Shown here piece by piece: positions 1 to 6,679 of a stretch of 9,360 nt of DNA (within the stretch, counting starts at the first letter, position 1; each line of letters begins with the position of its first letter). The stretch covers positions 1 through 9,360 of the forward strand of contig CAYSKJ010000132.1 in the NCBI GenBank assembly GCA_964431655.1, read 5' to 3'. The notes beneath the pieces were generated by a model. That model saw only the letters and a program-made list of their open reading frames with translations, did no database searches and was not told the origin of the DNA. This stretch comes from CAYMEV01 sp964431655 [NCBI: uncultured bacterium]. GTDB lineage: Bacteria; CAYMEV01. A program made the position numbers and the translations under genes.

Positions 1-1332
1 CAGCGAAGAACCATAATCAATCCACTGAAAATCATTGAAATACAGAATAACCTTTGTCCCTGCTGTTTTTGCAAATTCGATTATGAATTCGGAAGTATTA
101 TATATGATAATGCTCTGGATTACTTCAGGATTATTATTCAGAACAGGCGGTTTGAACCTATCAAGCATGGAATGGTTTGGCAGAAGAAGCTTTAGGTATC
201 TGCCATAACTGGAAAGTAGACCGGCTGAAGACTGTAAAATCATCTGCGAAAGCAATTCAGCTAATGAATGATATTTCCTGATTTTTCCCTCCATGCAGGC
301 AACGTCGAAGAATAGTATATCATTCAATATGCAGTCCTTTTTAAATTCATAAAAAAGCCGTGTTTTGCCGATACCTGATGAACCGCTGCAGATATGGAAT
401 TTATTTTTTACGCCGGGAACAATATTGGCTTTCAGGCTCTGCAGTTCCATAGATCTGTCTGCAAATGAATTACCAAGGACATAGCTTTTTTTGGTCTCCA
501 GCGTCTCATATTCGTAATCAAAGCCTAATTTATCGTTTATATCCGCAATAATCTCTGCACAATCATCATATCTGTCTATAGAATAATATGAAGTCATCTT
601 CCGGATTATTTTTCCAAGGTTAGCATTTCCAATATAGCTGAGCATTTTGTACTGGTGACGGTTATAGTCCTCTACGGATTCCAGAAGGGAAATTACATCA
701 GCAGTGGATAGCTCAGAATATTCAAAAAACCTGCGTTTTGTGCTTAGTTCATAAAATAATATTCCAAGGGAAAATATATCAAAGGAAAAACCAACCACAT
801 GATTCAATGCCTCAGGGGGCATGTAGAACAGTGTACCGCTTATTTTGCTGTCAATATTTCCTGCAGAGCCCGCCAGGCCGAAATCCATAAGTTTTACTGA
901 TTCCCCTGATAAAATTATATTGCCCGGTTTTATATCCCTGTAGACAATATTCCTGCTGTGAATATATTCAAGGGCACGGAGAATCTGGACTGTAATATCA
1001 ATGGATTGTTCAAAATTGAACTGCTTATCCGATAAGAGAGAACCATTGAGATACTCCATTATAATGTAGTAATTGTTCTTATCTATGCCGAATTCGTATA
1101 CGCGGGTCAGGTTTGGGTGCTTCAGCCTTGTCATAACCTCGTATTCATGCTTGAATTTATCAATACTGTGATCCCTTTTCTTCAGGGTAATATCATGCTT
1201 AATTGTTTTCAGGGCCAGGTGCATATTATCTTTGAATGTGTCTTCAACAAGGTAGACTATGCCCATTCCACCCCTTCCGATTTCTCTCAGAATCCTGTAC
1301 CTGTTTTGAATTATTGCTGTATCAGTTAACAT
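1..1332 (-). CDS. Serine/threonine protein kinase fused to a P-loop ATPase domain (C-terminus cut by window edge)
   Basis: Reading the minus strand from ATG 1332-1330 gives 444 codons with no stop before position 1, so the gene continues outside the window. Residues about 11-270 form a PknB-type kinase. The glycine loop GRGGMG is at 19-24, the lysine in ALK is K42, the catalytic loop YRDIKPGN has D133 and N138 (Tyr replaces the usual His of HRD), DFG is at 150-152, PPE at 172-174, and the F-helix Asp is D185. All core catalytic residues are present, so it is probably active. After a linker comes an AAA/STAND-like ATPase: Walker A GSSGIGKT at 317-324 and a Walker B-like strand VILYFNDFQWID at 428-439. 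This kinase-ATPase order is known from large signalling proteins that may continue with TPR, GAF, histidine kinase or cyclase domains. The C-terminal output cannot be seen here. No signal peptide or membrane segment is visible, so it is probably cytoplasmic. The coding sequence is more AT-rich than the operon to its right. Confidence 0.9.
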   Translation of the reverse strand, partial: MLTDTAIIQNRYRILREIGRGGMGIVYLVEDTFKDNMHLALKTIKHDITLKKRDHSIDKFKHEYEVMTRLKHPNLTRVYEFGIDKNNYYIIMEYLNGSLLSDKQFNFEQSIDITVQILRALEYIHSRNIVYRDIKPGNIILSGESVKLMDFGLAGSAGNIDSKISGTLFYMPPEALNHVVGFSFDIFSLGILFYELSTKRRFFEYSELSTADVISLLESVEDYNRHQYKMLSYIGNANLGKIIRKMTSYYSIDRYDDCAEIIADINDKLGFDYEYETLETKKSYVLGNSFADRSMELQSLKANIVPGVKNKFHICSGSSGIGKTRLFYEFKKDCILNDILFFDVACMEGKIRKYHSLAELLSQMILQSSAGLLSSYGRYLKLLLPNHSMLDRFKPPVLNNNPEVIQSIIIYNTSEFIIEFAKTAGTKVILYFNDFQWIDYGSSL

Positions 1333-1356
1333 GGCTAAAAACCAGAGATATTGATT

Positions 1357-1387
1357 ATTATACCAAAATTATTCTTTAACAAGTCAA
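1357..1387 (-). promoter_or_regulatory. Promoter of the kinase gene, extended -10 type
   Basis: On the minus strand, TTGACT (plus positions 1382-1387) is followed after 19 bases by TATAAT (1357-1362). The -10 box is preceded by TGG, giving the extended -10 form TGGTATAAT, which would offset the long spacer. The predicted start near 1350 leaves a leader of only about 18 bases before the ATG at 1332. I see no clear Shine-Dalgarno in that leader. This is sequence match only, with no transcription data. Confidence 0.6.
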
Positions 1388-1524
1388 TTAAATATGGCTT
1401 TTAATTCATTGTCAAAAATAATGAAATATTGTAATAGATAAAAATAATTTGAAATATTTGCCCTGTTTGCAGCCATGTATTCAGTTAATCCTGGCCATTG
1501 GGCATGTTTTTCAGGGAGACTTAT

Positions 1525-1995
1525 ATGAGGCGTACTGACAGAGAAATCAAGGATTTCGATGATATCCTGGAAATAATTCACAGGGGCAAGATCTGCCATC
1601 TTGGGCTTGCTGACAATAATTTACCCTATGTAATTGCGATGAATTACGGCTTTACATATTTGAACAAACGGCTGACAATGTATTTTCACAGTGCAGGCTC
1701 CGGCAGGAAAATAGAAATGATTAAAAAGAACCCTCTGGCCTGTTTTATGGTAGATATAGACCATAGATTATACAAGGATGAAAATGAATCAGAATGGACT
1801 ATGAAATATAGAAGCGTTATAGGTACGGGAAAAATTGAGATTATCAGGGATATAACTGAAAAAAAATACGGAATGGATATTCTTATGAGCCACTATTCAG
1901 AGAAAGATGTATTTGATTATAATCCAGCCGTCTTTTCTGCCGTGGCAGTACTTAAACTGTCCGTTTCTGAAATCACAGGCAAAAAAAATATATAG
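1525..1995 (+). CDS. NimA-like pyridoxamine 5'-phosphate oxidase-family flavoprotein
   Basis: The 156-residue product has the pattern of the Nim / PNPOx-like split-barrel family. It begins MRRTDREIKDFDDILEII, and further on carries the GLADNNLPYVIAMNYG strand pair (27-42), the YFHSAGSGRK motif with H55 (53-62), MKYRSVIGTGK (93-103) and a C-terminal EITGKK. Family members bind FMN or a related cofactor and act as small cytoplasmic reductases or oxidases; some reduce 5-nitroimidazoles. H55 lies in the motif that carries the conserved His of Nim proteins. The true substrate cannot be inferred, and resistance should not be assumed. I chose ATG 1525 over an in-frame ATG at 1498 because AGGGAG at 1513-1518 is correctly spaced before it and because the family normally starts with M-R-R. 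It is a single gene, divergent from the kinase and convergent with the operon to its right. Confidence 0.87.
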   Translation: MRRTDREIKDFDDILEIIHRGKICHLGLADNNLPYVIAMNYGFTYLNKRLTMYFHSAGSGRKIEMIKKNPLACFMVDIDHRLYKDENESEWTMKYRSVIGTGKIEIIRDITEKKYGMDILMSHYSEKDVFDYNPAVFSAVAVLKLSVSEITGKKNI

Positions 1996-2126
1996 GCAGT
2001 AAATAAATAGAACAGTATACCCGGCAGGCTGAACATAGCACCGTTCAATAAAACAAGCTGGCAAGCCTATCCACTGACTTTAAGGAATAATACTGATGAA
2101 GCCTCTTATTCTATCAGTTTCCTCTT
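1996..2126. other. Convergent intergenic spacer with weak stem-loops
   Basis: This spacer lies between the 3' ends of the Nim-like gene and the operon. Two weak inverted repeats are visible. The first is nested: AGGCT (2026-2030) with AGCCT (2064-2068), around TGAAC (2030-2034) with GTTCA (2043-2047). The second is ACTGAT (2092-2097) with ATCAGT (2113-2118). Neither has a strong GC stem followed by a uridine tract, so no classic terminator can be called on either strand. Confidence 0.35.
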
Positions 2127-3659
2127 TCAGTAAAATATAATCCTTCCGTCGGTTGAGGGATTTATTGTCTTTCTGGCCATTATTGTATCTATGACAAGGT
2201 CTCTCAGGGATATGTACTGCTTCTCCTTCGGTTTGGATGCCAGGATGCTGTAATGGTCGCCCCCGTTGGCAATAAAGCTGTTTACACAGACCCTGTAGCT
2301 CCTGTCCATGGATAAATCCGCATTATCATCTGCTGTGGACACTTTGACTATCCTGCTGTCTTTCACCTCTATGCGCAGACCGGACTGGAGAAGGAAACCG
2401 CCGTAGTTATAATTGATCCCGAAGGATTTTTCCAGCACCTCCATTATCTCCTTTCCGCTCAGCTCCATGATATACATATCATTGTCAAAGGTAAGGGAAT
2501 TATAGATATCACCAAGAGATATCATGCCCTGGGTGATGCTGGACCGTACAGAACCGGAGTTTATAAATACTATGTCGGCCTTGAAAAAGGAGCGCACGCT
2601 GTCAGTTATGAAATTTCCCAGGTTTGTCTCCTGGCATCTAATTTTTTGCCTTTCTCCCTCAAGAAATACTTCCGAAGTGCCTATAGGTTCTGAAAACTGT
2701 GCATCCAGCTGTTTTTTATAGCCATCAATTATGGAGCTCACAGCCTCGTCCTCTTTGAGGTCAGGGGTAATCTCATAATAGGTATAGTCCGTTATCCTGG
2801 ATGACTTTTTTGCCCTGTCGTAGACAAAATCTATTTTCCCCAAGTACTTCCCTTTCTGATAGGCCTGGAAGATACAGTTGCCCCCCTCCTCCAGGCACGG
2901 ATCAAGGAGAACATGGTCATGCCCGGTGATTACAGCCGCAAGACCCCTGCAGGAAGATGCTATTTCCTTTTCCACTTCCAGTTCATTGTGGGAAAGCACT
3001 ATAACAGGCCCTTTGTCTATGAATTCTTTTACATAGCTGTTTATGGAAGAGACACCGTCTGTGGTTGTAATGCCATCCAGCAGCCTCCTGTCTGCCACAT
3101 CAAAAATATCCTTAATTGTGGTACCTATGACATACAGCTGTAAATCATCATCAATGGGAAGTGTACCGTAGGGCTGGCAGATAAGCTCATCATTATAATA
3201 GATATTGGATGAGATAATTGGAAATTCAGCTGTCTCTCTGATAAGAAAAAAATTAGCCACGGTATAGTCAAATTCATGGTTTCCTATGACCGACATGTCC
3301 ACACCCATCTCATTAAAGCACAGAACATCGGGATAACCCTTGAATATGGTGGACATAAGGCTCCCCTGGAGCATGTCCCCGGCAAAAAGAAGAAAGGTTT
3401 TCCTTCCCTGCTGTTCATTCTCCCTTCGGATATCCTTAACCAGCCCTGACATGTAGGCAATGCCGCCGTACTGCTTTATTTCCCCGCCTGAGTCTTCATT
3501 GTAAGGCAAAAGAGTGCCGTGGATATCATTGAAGAAGAGAACGGTATACTCCACCTCGCTGTCATATTCCAGGGTCTTCTGTGTACAGGCCGGGAAAATT
3601 AAAAATATGCCGATAATGAGGAAAGCAAGGTTTTTCTGTATTAATCCTGTATTTCTCAT
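2127..3659 (-). CDS. 5'-nucleotidase / UshA-family metallophosphoesterase lipoprotein
   Basis: The 510-residue protein starts with a lipoprotein signal: charged N-terminus, hydrophobic stretch, then IFPAC with the acylated cysteine C25. The N-terminal metallophosphatase domain has FNDIHG (D45, H47), AGD (D95), GNHEFD (N127, H128), LSH (H224) and GHDH (H247, H249), which together form the two-metal site of the family. The C-terminal 5'-nucleotidase domain has ETNLGNFITD (344-353), NSGSVRS (367-373) in place of the common NGGGIRA, and FIANGGDHY (462-470). Length and domain order match UshA and 2',3'-cyclic nucleotide phosphodiesterases. It should dephosphorylate extracytoplasmic nucleotides for salvage of nucleosides and phosphate, but substrate choice cannot be told from sequence. 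The start at 3659 is supported by AAAGGAG eight bases upstream. It is the last gene of the operon, 19 bases after the small lipoprotein gene. Confidence 0.92.
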   Translation of the reverse strand: MRNTGLIQKNLAFLIIGIFLIFPACTQKTLEYDSEVEYTVLFFNDIHGTLLPYNEDSGGEIKQYGGIAYMSGLVKDIRRENEQQGRKTFLLFAGDMLQGSLMSTIFKGYPDVLCFNEMGVDMSVIGNHEFDYTVANFFLIRETAEFPIISSNIYYNDELICQPYGTLPIDDDLQLYVIGTTIKDIFDVADRRLLDGITTTDGVSSINSYVKEFIDKGPVIVLSHNELEVEKEIASSCRGLAAVITGHDHVLLDPCLEEGGNCIFQAYQKGKYLGKIDFVYDRAKKSSRITDYTYYEITPDLKEDEAVSSIIDGYKKQLDAQFSEPIGTSEVFLEGERQKIRCQETNLGNFITDSVRSFFKADIVFINSGSVRSSITQGMISLGDIYNSLTFDNDMYIMELSGKEIMEVLEKSFGINYNYGGFLLQSGLRIEVKDSRIVKVSTADDNADLSMDRSYRVCVNSFIANGGDHYSILASKPKEKQYISLRDLVIDTIMARKTINPSTDGRIIFY

Positions 3660-3667
3660 ATATTATG

Positions 3668-3674
3668 CTCCTTT
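3668..3674 (-). promoter_or_regulatory. Ribosome binding site of the 5'-nucleotidase gene
   Basis: The minus-strand sequence AAAGGAG sits 8 bases before ATG 3659. It is the clearest Shine-Dalgarno in the operon and fixes the start of the 5'-nucleotidase, so this last gene can be translated independently of the overlapping genes upstream. Confidence 0.75.
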
Positions 3675-3678
3675 GTAT

Positions 3679-4017
3679 TTAGTAGCTTATTCCGGAAAGA
3701 GTCATGATACCCCCTGAAATATCAAAAAACAGGTTCACATCCTTTTCAGGCAGGCTTTCTACAGCAGTAAGAATGGCTTCTTTAGCCGGTATTTTCTTTT
3801 CTATATCCCTGTATTTTATCAGAACCATACCTTCAGCCACTGAAAGGGACCCGGAGGGGATCTTAATCTTAACCCTGGTATTGTTGAAATCAGCAGGCTG
3901 ATGAATAAGAAGCCCGATATCGGCACTTATGTCAAAACTGCAGTCTCCGATGCAGTTTCGCTCGGTACAGCTGAAAAGCATTACGTTTAATAGAAGTAAA
4001 ACGGCCAGGAATTTCAT
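3679..4017 (-). CDS. Small lipoprotein of unknown function
   Basis: The 112-residue product is recognisable only by its export signal: MKFLAVLLLLNVM, then LFSC with the predicted acylated cysteine at C17. Directly after it is a short cysteine-containing segment (C22 and C26), followed by about 85 residues that look like mixed beta strands (KIKIPSGSLSV, GMVLIKYRDI, VNLFFDISGGIMTLSG). I recognise no domain family. The start is convincing: its ATG begins one base after the TGA of mltG (TGA-A-ATG), just downstream of a GGGGG/AAGG purine run on the minus strand, so translation is probably coupled. Coding status rests on the lipobox, the tight operon spacing and the Shine-Dalgarno. A role at the cell envelope with MltG or the 5'-nucleotidase is inference only. 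Confidence 0.75.
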   Translation of the reverse strand: MKFLAVLLLLNVMLFSCTERNCIGDCSFDISADIGLLIHQPADFNNTRVKIKIPSGSLSVAEGMVLIKYRDIEKKIPAKEAILTAVESLPEKDVNLFFDISGGIMTLSGISY

Positions 4018-4018
4018 T

Positions 4019-5032
4019 TCATTTCCCCCTTATCCTTTTTATATTCTGCAGATGCTCCCTGTATGTCCTTGAAAAGGCATGGGAGCTGTCATCCTTTGCA
4101 ACAAAGTAAAAATAATCAGTATCAGCCGGGTTCATGGCGGAAAAAATGGAATAATATCCAGGGCTGGCAATAGGGGACGGAGGCAGTCCTTTATAAAGAT
4201 AGGTATTATAGGTATCATCAAACTGAAGGTCTTTTTTCAGGAGAACCCCCCTGTACAGTCCGTGCCTTTTCAATCCATATATCACCGTGGGGTCGCACTG
4301 AAGGAGCATATCCTTCTTTAGCCTGTTTAAGTAAACAGATGCGACCAGAGGACCTTCATCCTTCTGGGGCGATTCCTTTTCTATAAGGGAGGCCAGAATA
4401 AGGGCAGGCCCTATTTCCATGGGATTTACGGCTGTATGCATAATGTTTTCATATACATCGAAGGTCCGCCTGACCATAATCCTCAGGGCATCCTTCAGTT
4501 CAATGCCCAAAGGAAATATATAGGTATCAGGGTAAATATAGCCCTCCAGTACATTATACGGAACATTGAGCTCTATAAGGAATTCCTTGCTGTAGCAGAG
4601 CATGAGAAAATCCTCTTTGCCGGTAATACTGCTCCTCATGATAATCTCATTGATATCCCATATGGTAAAACCCTCGATTACGGTAAGCTTCTCGGTTGCA
4701 ATATCGCCCCTGGCTATCATGTCCAGCACCGAATAAAGGCTGGATGCGCGTGGAATGCTGTAAAGCCCTGCCTTAAGGGTCCGGTCTTTGAAAAATACCC
4801 TGAAATACAGCATGGCTTTCCCGCGGCTCTGGCTGATGCCAGCCTCATATAGGTTTGTAATGACCCGGGATGCTGAATCTCCCTTTTCAACCCTGAACAG
4901 AAGCGGGTCATCAAGTATATAGCGGGATTGGCCGAATTCCTTGAGGCTGGTATACAGGTATATAAAAAGGATGCATCCTGCAATTAAAATTATTAGAAAG
5001 GCAAGAGATGCTTTTTTTATAATTCCTGCCAT
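4019..5032 (-). CDS. mltG: Endolytic peptidoglycan transglycosylase MltG
   Basis: The 337-residue protein is full length for the YceG/MltG family. It has a short cytoplasmic start, one membrane helix (about residues 6-29) and a periplasmic part. That part opens with a LysM-like segment (FRVEKGDSASRVI, from residue 46) and carries the catalytic core ILASLIEKES with the expected catalytic glutamate E218. It ends with the family signature GLPPSPIASPG (282-292), DYFYFVA and HAFSRTYREH. MltG cleaves nascent glycan strands in the inner membrane and helps set glycan chain length. I prefer ATG 5032: it lies five bases after the ruvX stop, with AAGG upstream. A TTG at 5056 would add eight residues and overlap ruvX. 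The ruvX-mltG pairing resembles the close yqgF/mltG neighbourhoods seen in other bacteria. Confidence 0.95.
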   Translation of the reverse strand: MAGIIKKASLAFLIILIAGCILFIYLYTSLKEFGQSRYILDDPLLFRVEKGDSASRVITNLYEAGISQSRGKAMLYFRVFFKDRTLKAGLYSIPRASSLYSVLDMIARGDIATEKLTVIEGFTIWDINEIIMRSSITGKEDFLMLCYSKEFLIELNVPYNVLEGYIYPDTYIFPLGIELKDALRIMVRRTFDVYENIMHTAVNPMEIGPALILASLIEKESPQKDEGPLVASVYLNRLKKDMLLQCDPTVIYGLKRHGLYRGVLLKKDLQFDDTYNTYLYKGLPPSPIASPGYYSIFSAMNPADTDYFYFVAKDDSSHAFSRTYREHLQNIKRIRGK

Positions 5033-5036
5033 AATC

Positions 5037-5456
5037 TTAGCGCCTTGGGCTGTCAAGGTAGGCCTGGAGTATTATCTGGGCTGCAGCCATATCAATTATC
5101 TTTCTCTGCTTTTTCTGCTTTATGCCCTGAGAGCTCAGGTTCCTGGCAGCCTGCACAGTGCTCAGCCTCTCATCATAAAGGACGGTTTCGATACCCAGGC
5201 TTTTTTCTATCCTTTCAGCCACCTGTCTTGCAAACAGGGAGCTTTCAGTATCTCCCGGCCTGTCTGTCCTCCCGGGAAGCCCTACTATAATCCTTTCAAT
5301 ATCCTTTTCCCTGATCAATTTTTCCAGAAAGGCAATGAAATCATCTATGGCAGTAAGCTCATAGACACTGTGGGCAAAGGCAATCACCTTGCCAGGATCG
5401 GAATTTGCTATGCCGATCCGCTTTTTCCCGATGTCCAGCCCCAGGTACCTGCCCAT
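5037..5456 (-). CDS. ruvX: RuvX/YqgF, putative pre-16S rRNA nuclease / Holliday junction resolvase-like protein
   Basis: The 139-residue protein has the RNase H-like fold motifs of the YqgF family in order: LGLDIGKKRIGIA with D8, IIVGLP (56-61), YDERLST with E96, and IDMAAAQIIL with D122. These acidic residues match the expected metal-binding catalytic set. Family members mature the 5' end of 16S rRNA and are also annotated as Holliday junction resolvases; the cytoplasmic rRNA role is better supported in E. coli. ATG 5456 overlaps the upstream DUF362 stop by one base (TGATG) and follows AAAGG six bases earlier, so I prefer it to the in-frame TTG at 5462. Length is normal. It is probably translationally coupled to its upstream neighbour. 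Confidence 0.95.
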   Translation of the reverse strand: MGRYLGLDIGKKRIGIANSDPGKVIAFAHSVYELTAIDDFIAFLEKLIREKDIERIIVGLPGRTDRPGDTESSLFARQVAERIEKSLGIETVLYDERLSTVQAARNLSSQGIKQKKQRKIIDMAAAQIILQAYLDSPRR

Positions 5457-6679
5457 CAGCAACCTTTCTTTATGGCATTGTAAAGGTCAAAGATATGGGG
5501 GGCACAGCCGGGCACAAGGACGGCCCTGTTCCGCCTTCTGCTGTCATAGAACTGGACGCCGAAAGCACAGTTGCCGTAAAGAATAATCCTGCCCTCAAAA
5601 TCATTAAGCACCTGCATGTTCTGTACAGGTTTACCGCTGACTATGACTATTTCTTCCTTTAAATCTTTGAGGCTTCCCTCGAAAGCCAGCTTATCAAGGC
5701 TGTGCCTTATGCCTGAAAGGCATCCGCTGCATACACCCATCTCAAGTGAATTCACCCGGTCATAGACACCCGCACTGCTCAAGACAGGTCTTGCAAACCT
5801 TCTTTCTACATCCCCCGGTTTCTCTCCGCATATTTCATAATCCCTTATATCTATAGAGCCGAAGCCCAGGCTCCCGGCAATCCTCAGCGCCGAAATCTCC
5901 TCAGGGTCAAAACCCATGATGGAAGATGCGACAGTGTCCGCACCAATAATATCACGGCCCATAACAAGGGTATTGAAGCCGAAGACCGCCCTGCCGTACA
6001 GGGGAGCCTGGCCTTCCATGGGGATCAGCCCGTCAATTATGTTCATGTCGGGCTTATGGACATATAAAAGCTCGGCAAGCTTCCTGTGAAGGTCTTCCCT
6101 GTGAAAAGTCAGTCTCTGGTCATCGACAACCAGGCCGTAAAGATTCTTTACAGACAGGGAAACCAATGCATGCATGTGAGTTTTCATCTTCGGCAGATTT
6201 ATAAAAATATCATGCTCAATTACAGGCATGTCATATTCCCTGAAGAGCATGGCCTTCTTGTTACACACCTTTTTCCGGGGGGCTTTGTCAATGTTCAACA
6301 GGCCTATTTTCCTTTTTTTAAGCTCCCTTTCAATGAGGGACTCTTTAATGGCCTGGGTAAAATCAAGGCCGTATCCGGGATTATCTCCAATGCTCACACC
6401 GGAGGCCCCCTGATCAAGGGCAAGCTCGCAAAGGGCCAGGATAACCCTCCCGTCTGTGGATAGGGACGGATTATGAACCGGGTTGGGCCTTACAAGGTTT
6501 GGTTTTATAAAGACCTTTTTGGATCTTATAGATGGCAGGAAGCCGTCCATAAAGGACAGGCCCATTTCCAGGAGCCGTTTAATCCTGTCAAGCTGGGCCC
6601 TGGAGAAATCAAGGTTATCATTGCCAAGGCCCCTGTCTCGCACCAGTGCTATTTTTGTTTTATTCCGCTCTTTTTTCAT
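5456..6679 (-). CDS. DUF362-domain protein with cysteine-containing C-terminal module
   Basis: From ATG 6679 the product is 407 residues. The DUF362 hallmarks are clear: KIALVRD near the start, FIKPNLVRPNP (57-67), SIGDNPGYG (96-104) and, most diagnostic, INLPKMKTHMHALVSLSVKNLYG (160-182; key residues P163, K166, H168, K178, N179). The biochemical role of DUF362 is not established. Some relatives carry ferredoxin domains; this one does not. Instead the C-terminal third has CSGC (C317, C320), GNCAFG (C371) and VPGCAPH (C392), four cysteines that could bind a metal or Fe-S cluster (inference). No signal peptide or membrane helix is seen. ATG 6679 overlaps the ligase stop as ATGA. An in-frame ATG at 6694 would add five residues and also has a weak AGGA before it, so the start is not fully decided. 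It ends in a TGATG overlap with ruvX. Confidence 0.88.
   Translation of the reverse strand: MKKERNKTKIALVRDRGLGNDNLDFSRAQLDRIKRLLEMGLSFMDGFLPSIRSKKVFIKPNLVRPNPVHNPSLSTDGRVILALCELALDQGASGVSIGDNPGYGLDFTQAIKESLIERELKKRKIGLLNIDKAPRKKVCNKKAMLFREYDMPVIEHDIFINLPKMKTHMHALVSLSVKNLYGLVVDDQRLTFHREDLHRKLAELLYVHKPDMNIIDGLIPMEGQAPLYGRAVFGFNTLVMGRDIIGADTVASSIMGFDPEEISALRIAGSLGFGSIDIRDYEICGEKPGDVERRFARPVLSSAGVYDRVNSLEMGVCSGCLSGIRHSLDKLAFEGSLKDLKEEIVIVSGKPVQNMQVLNDFEGRIILYGNCAFGVQFYDSRRRNRAVLVPGCAPHIFDLYNAIKKGC

Noticed and set aside
1498-1524. Longer N-terminus for the Nim-like protein from ATG 1498
   Set aside because: The family starts at MRR, and AGGGAG is well placed before ATG 1525; the extra nine residues have no family counterpart.
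1384-1599. Minus-strand 71-residue open frame overlapping the kinase promoter and the Nim-like gene
   Set aside because: It overlaps a confident gene antisense, has no domain and no convincing ribosome binding site.
2026-2118. Rho-independent terminator for the convergent genes
   Set aside because: The stems are short, AT-rich or with long loops, and no uridine tract follows, so the hairpins are recorded only as weak structure.
4436-4852. Plus-strand 138-residue open frame inside mltG
   Set aside because: It is a shadow on the opposite strand of a clear MltG coding sequence and shows no recognisable domain.
5033-5056. TTG 5056 as the mltG start
   Set aside because: It would overlap ruvX by 20 bases and add residues before the membrane helix; ATG 5032 follows the ruvX stop with AAGG upstream.
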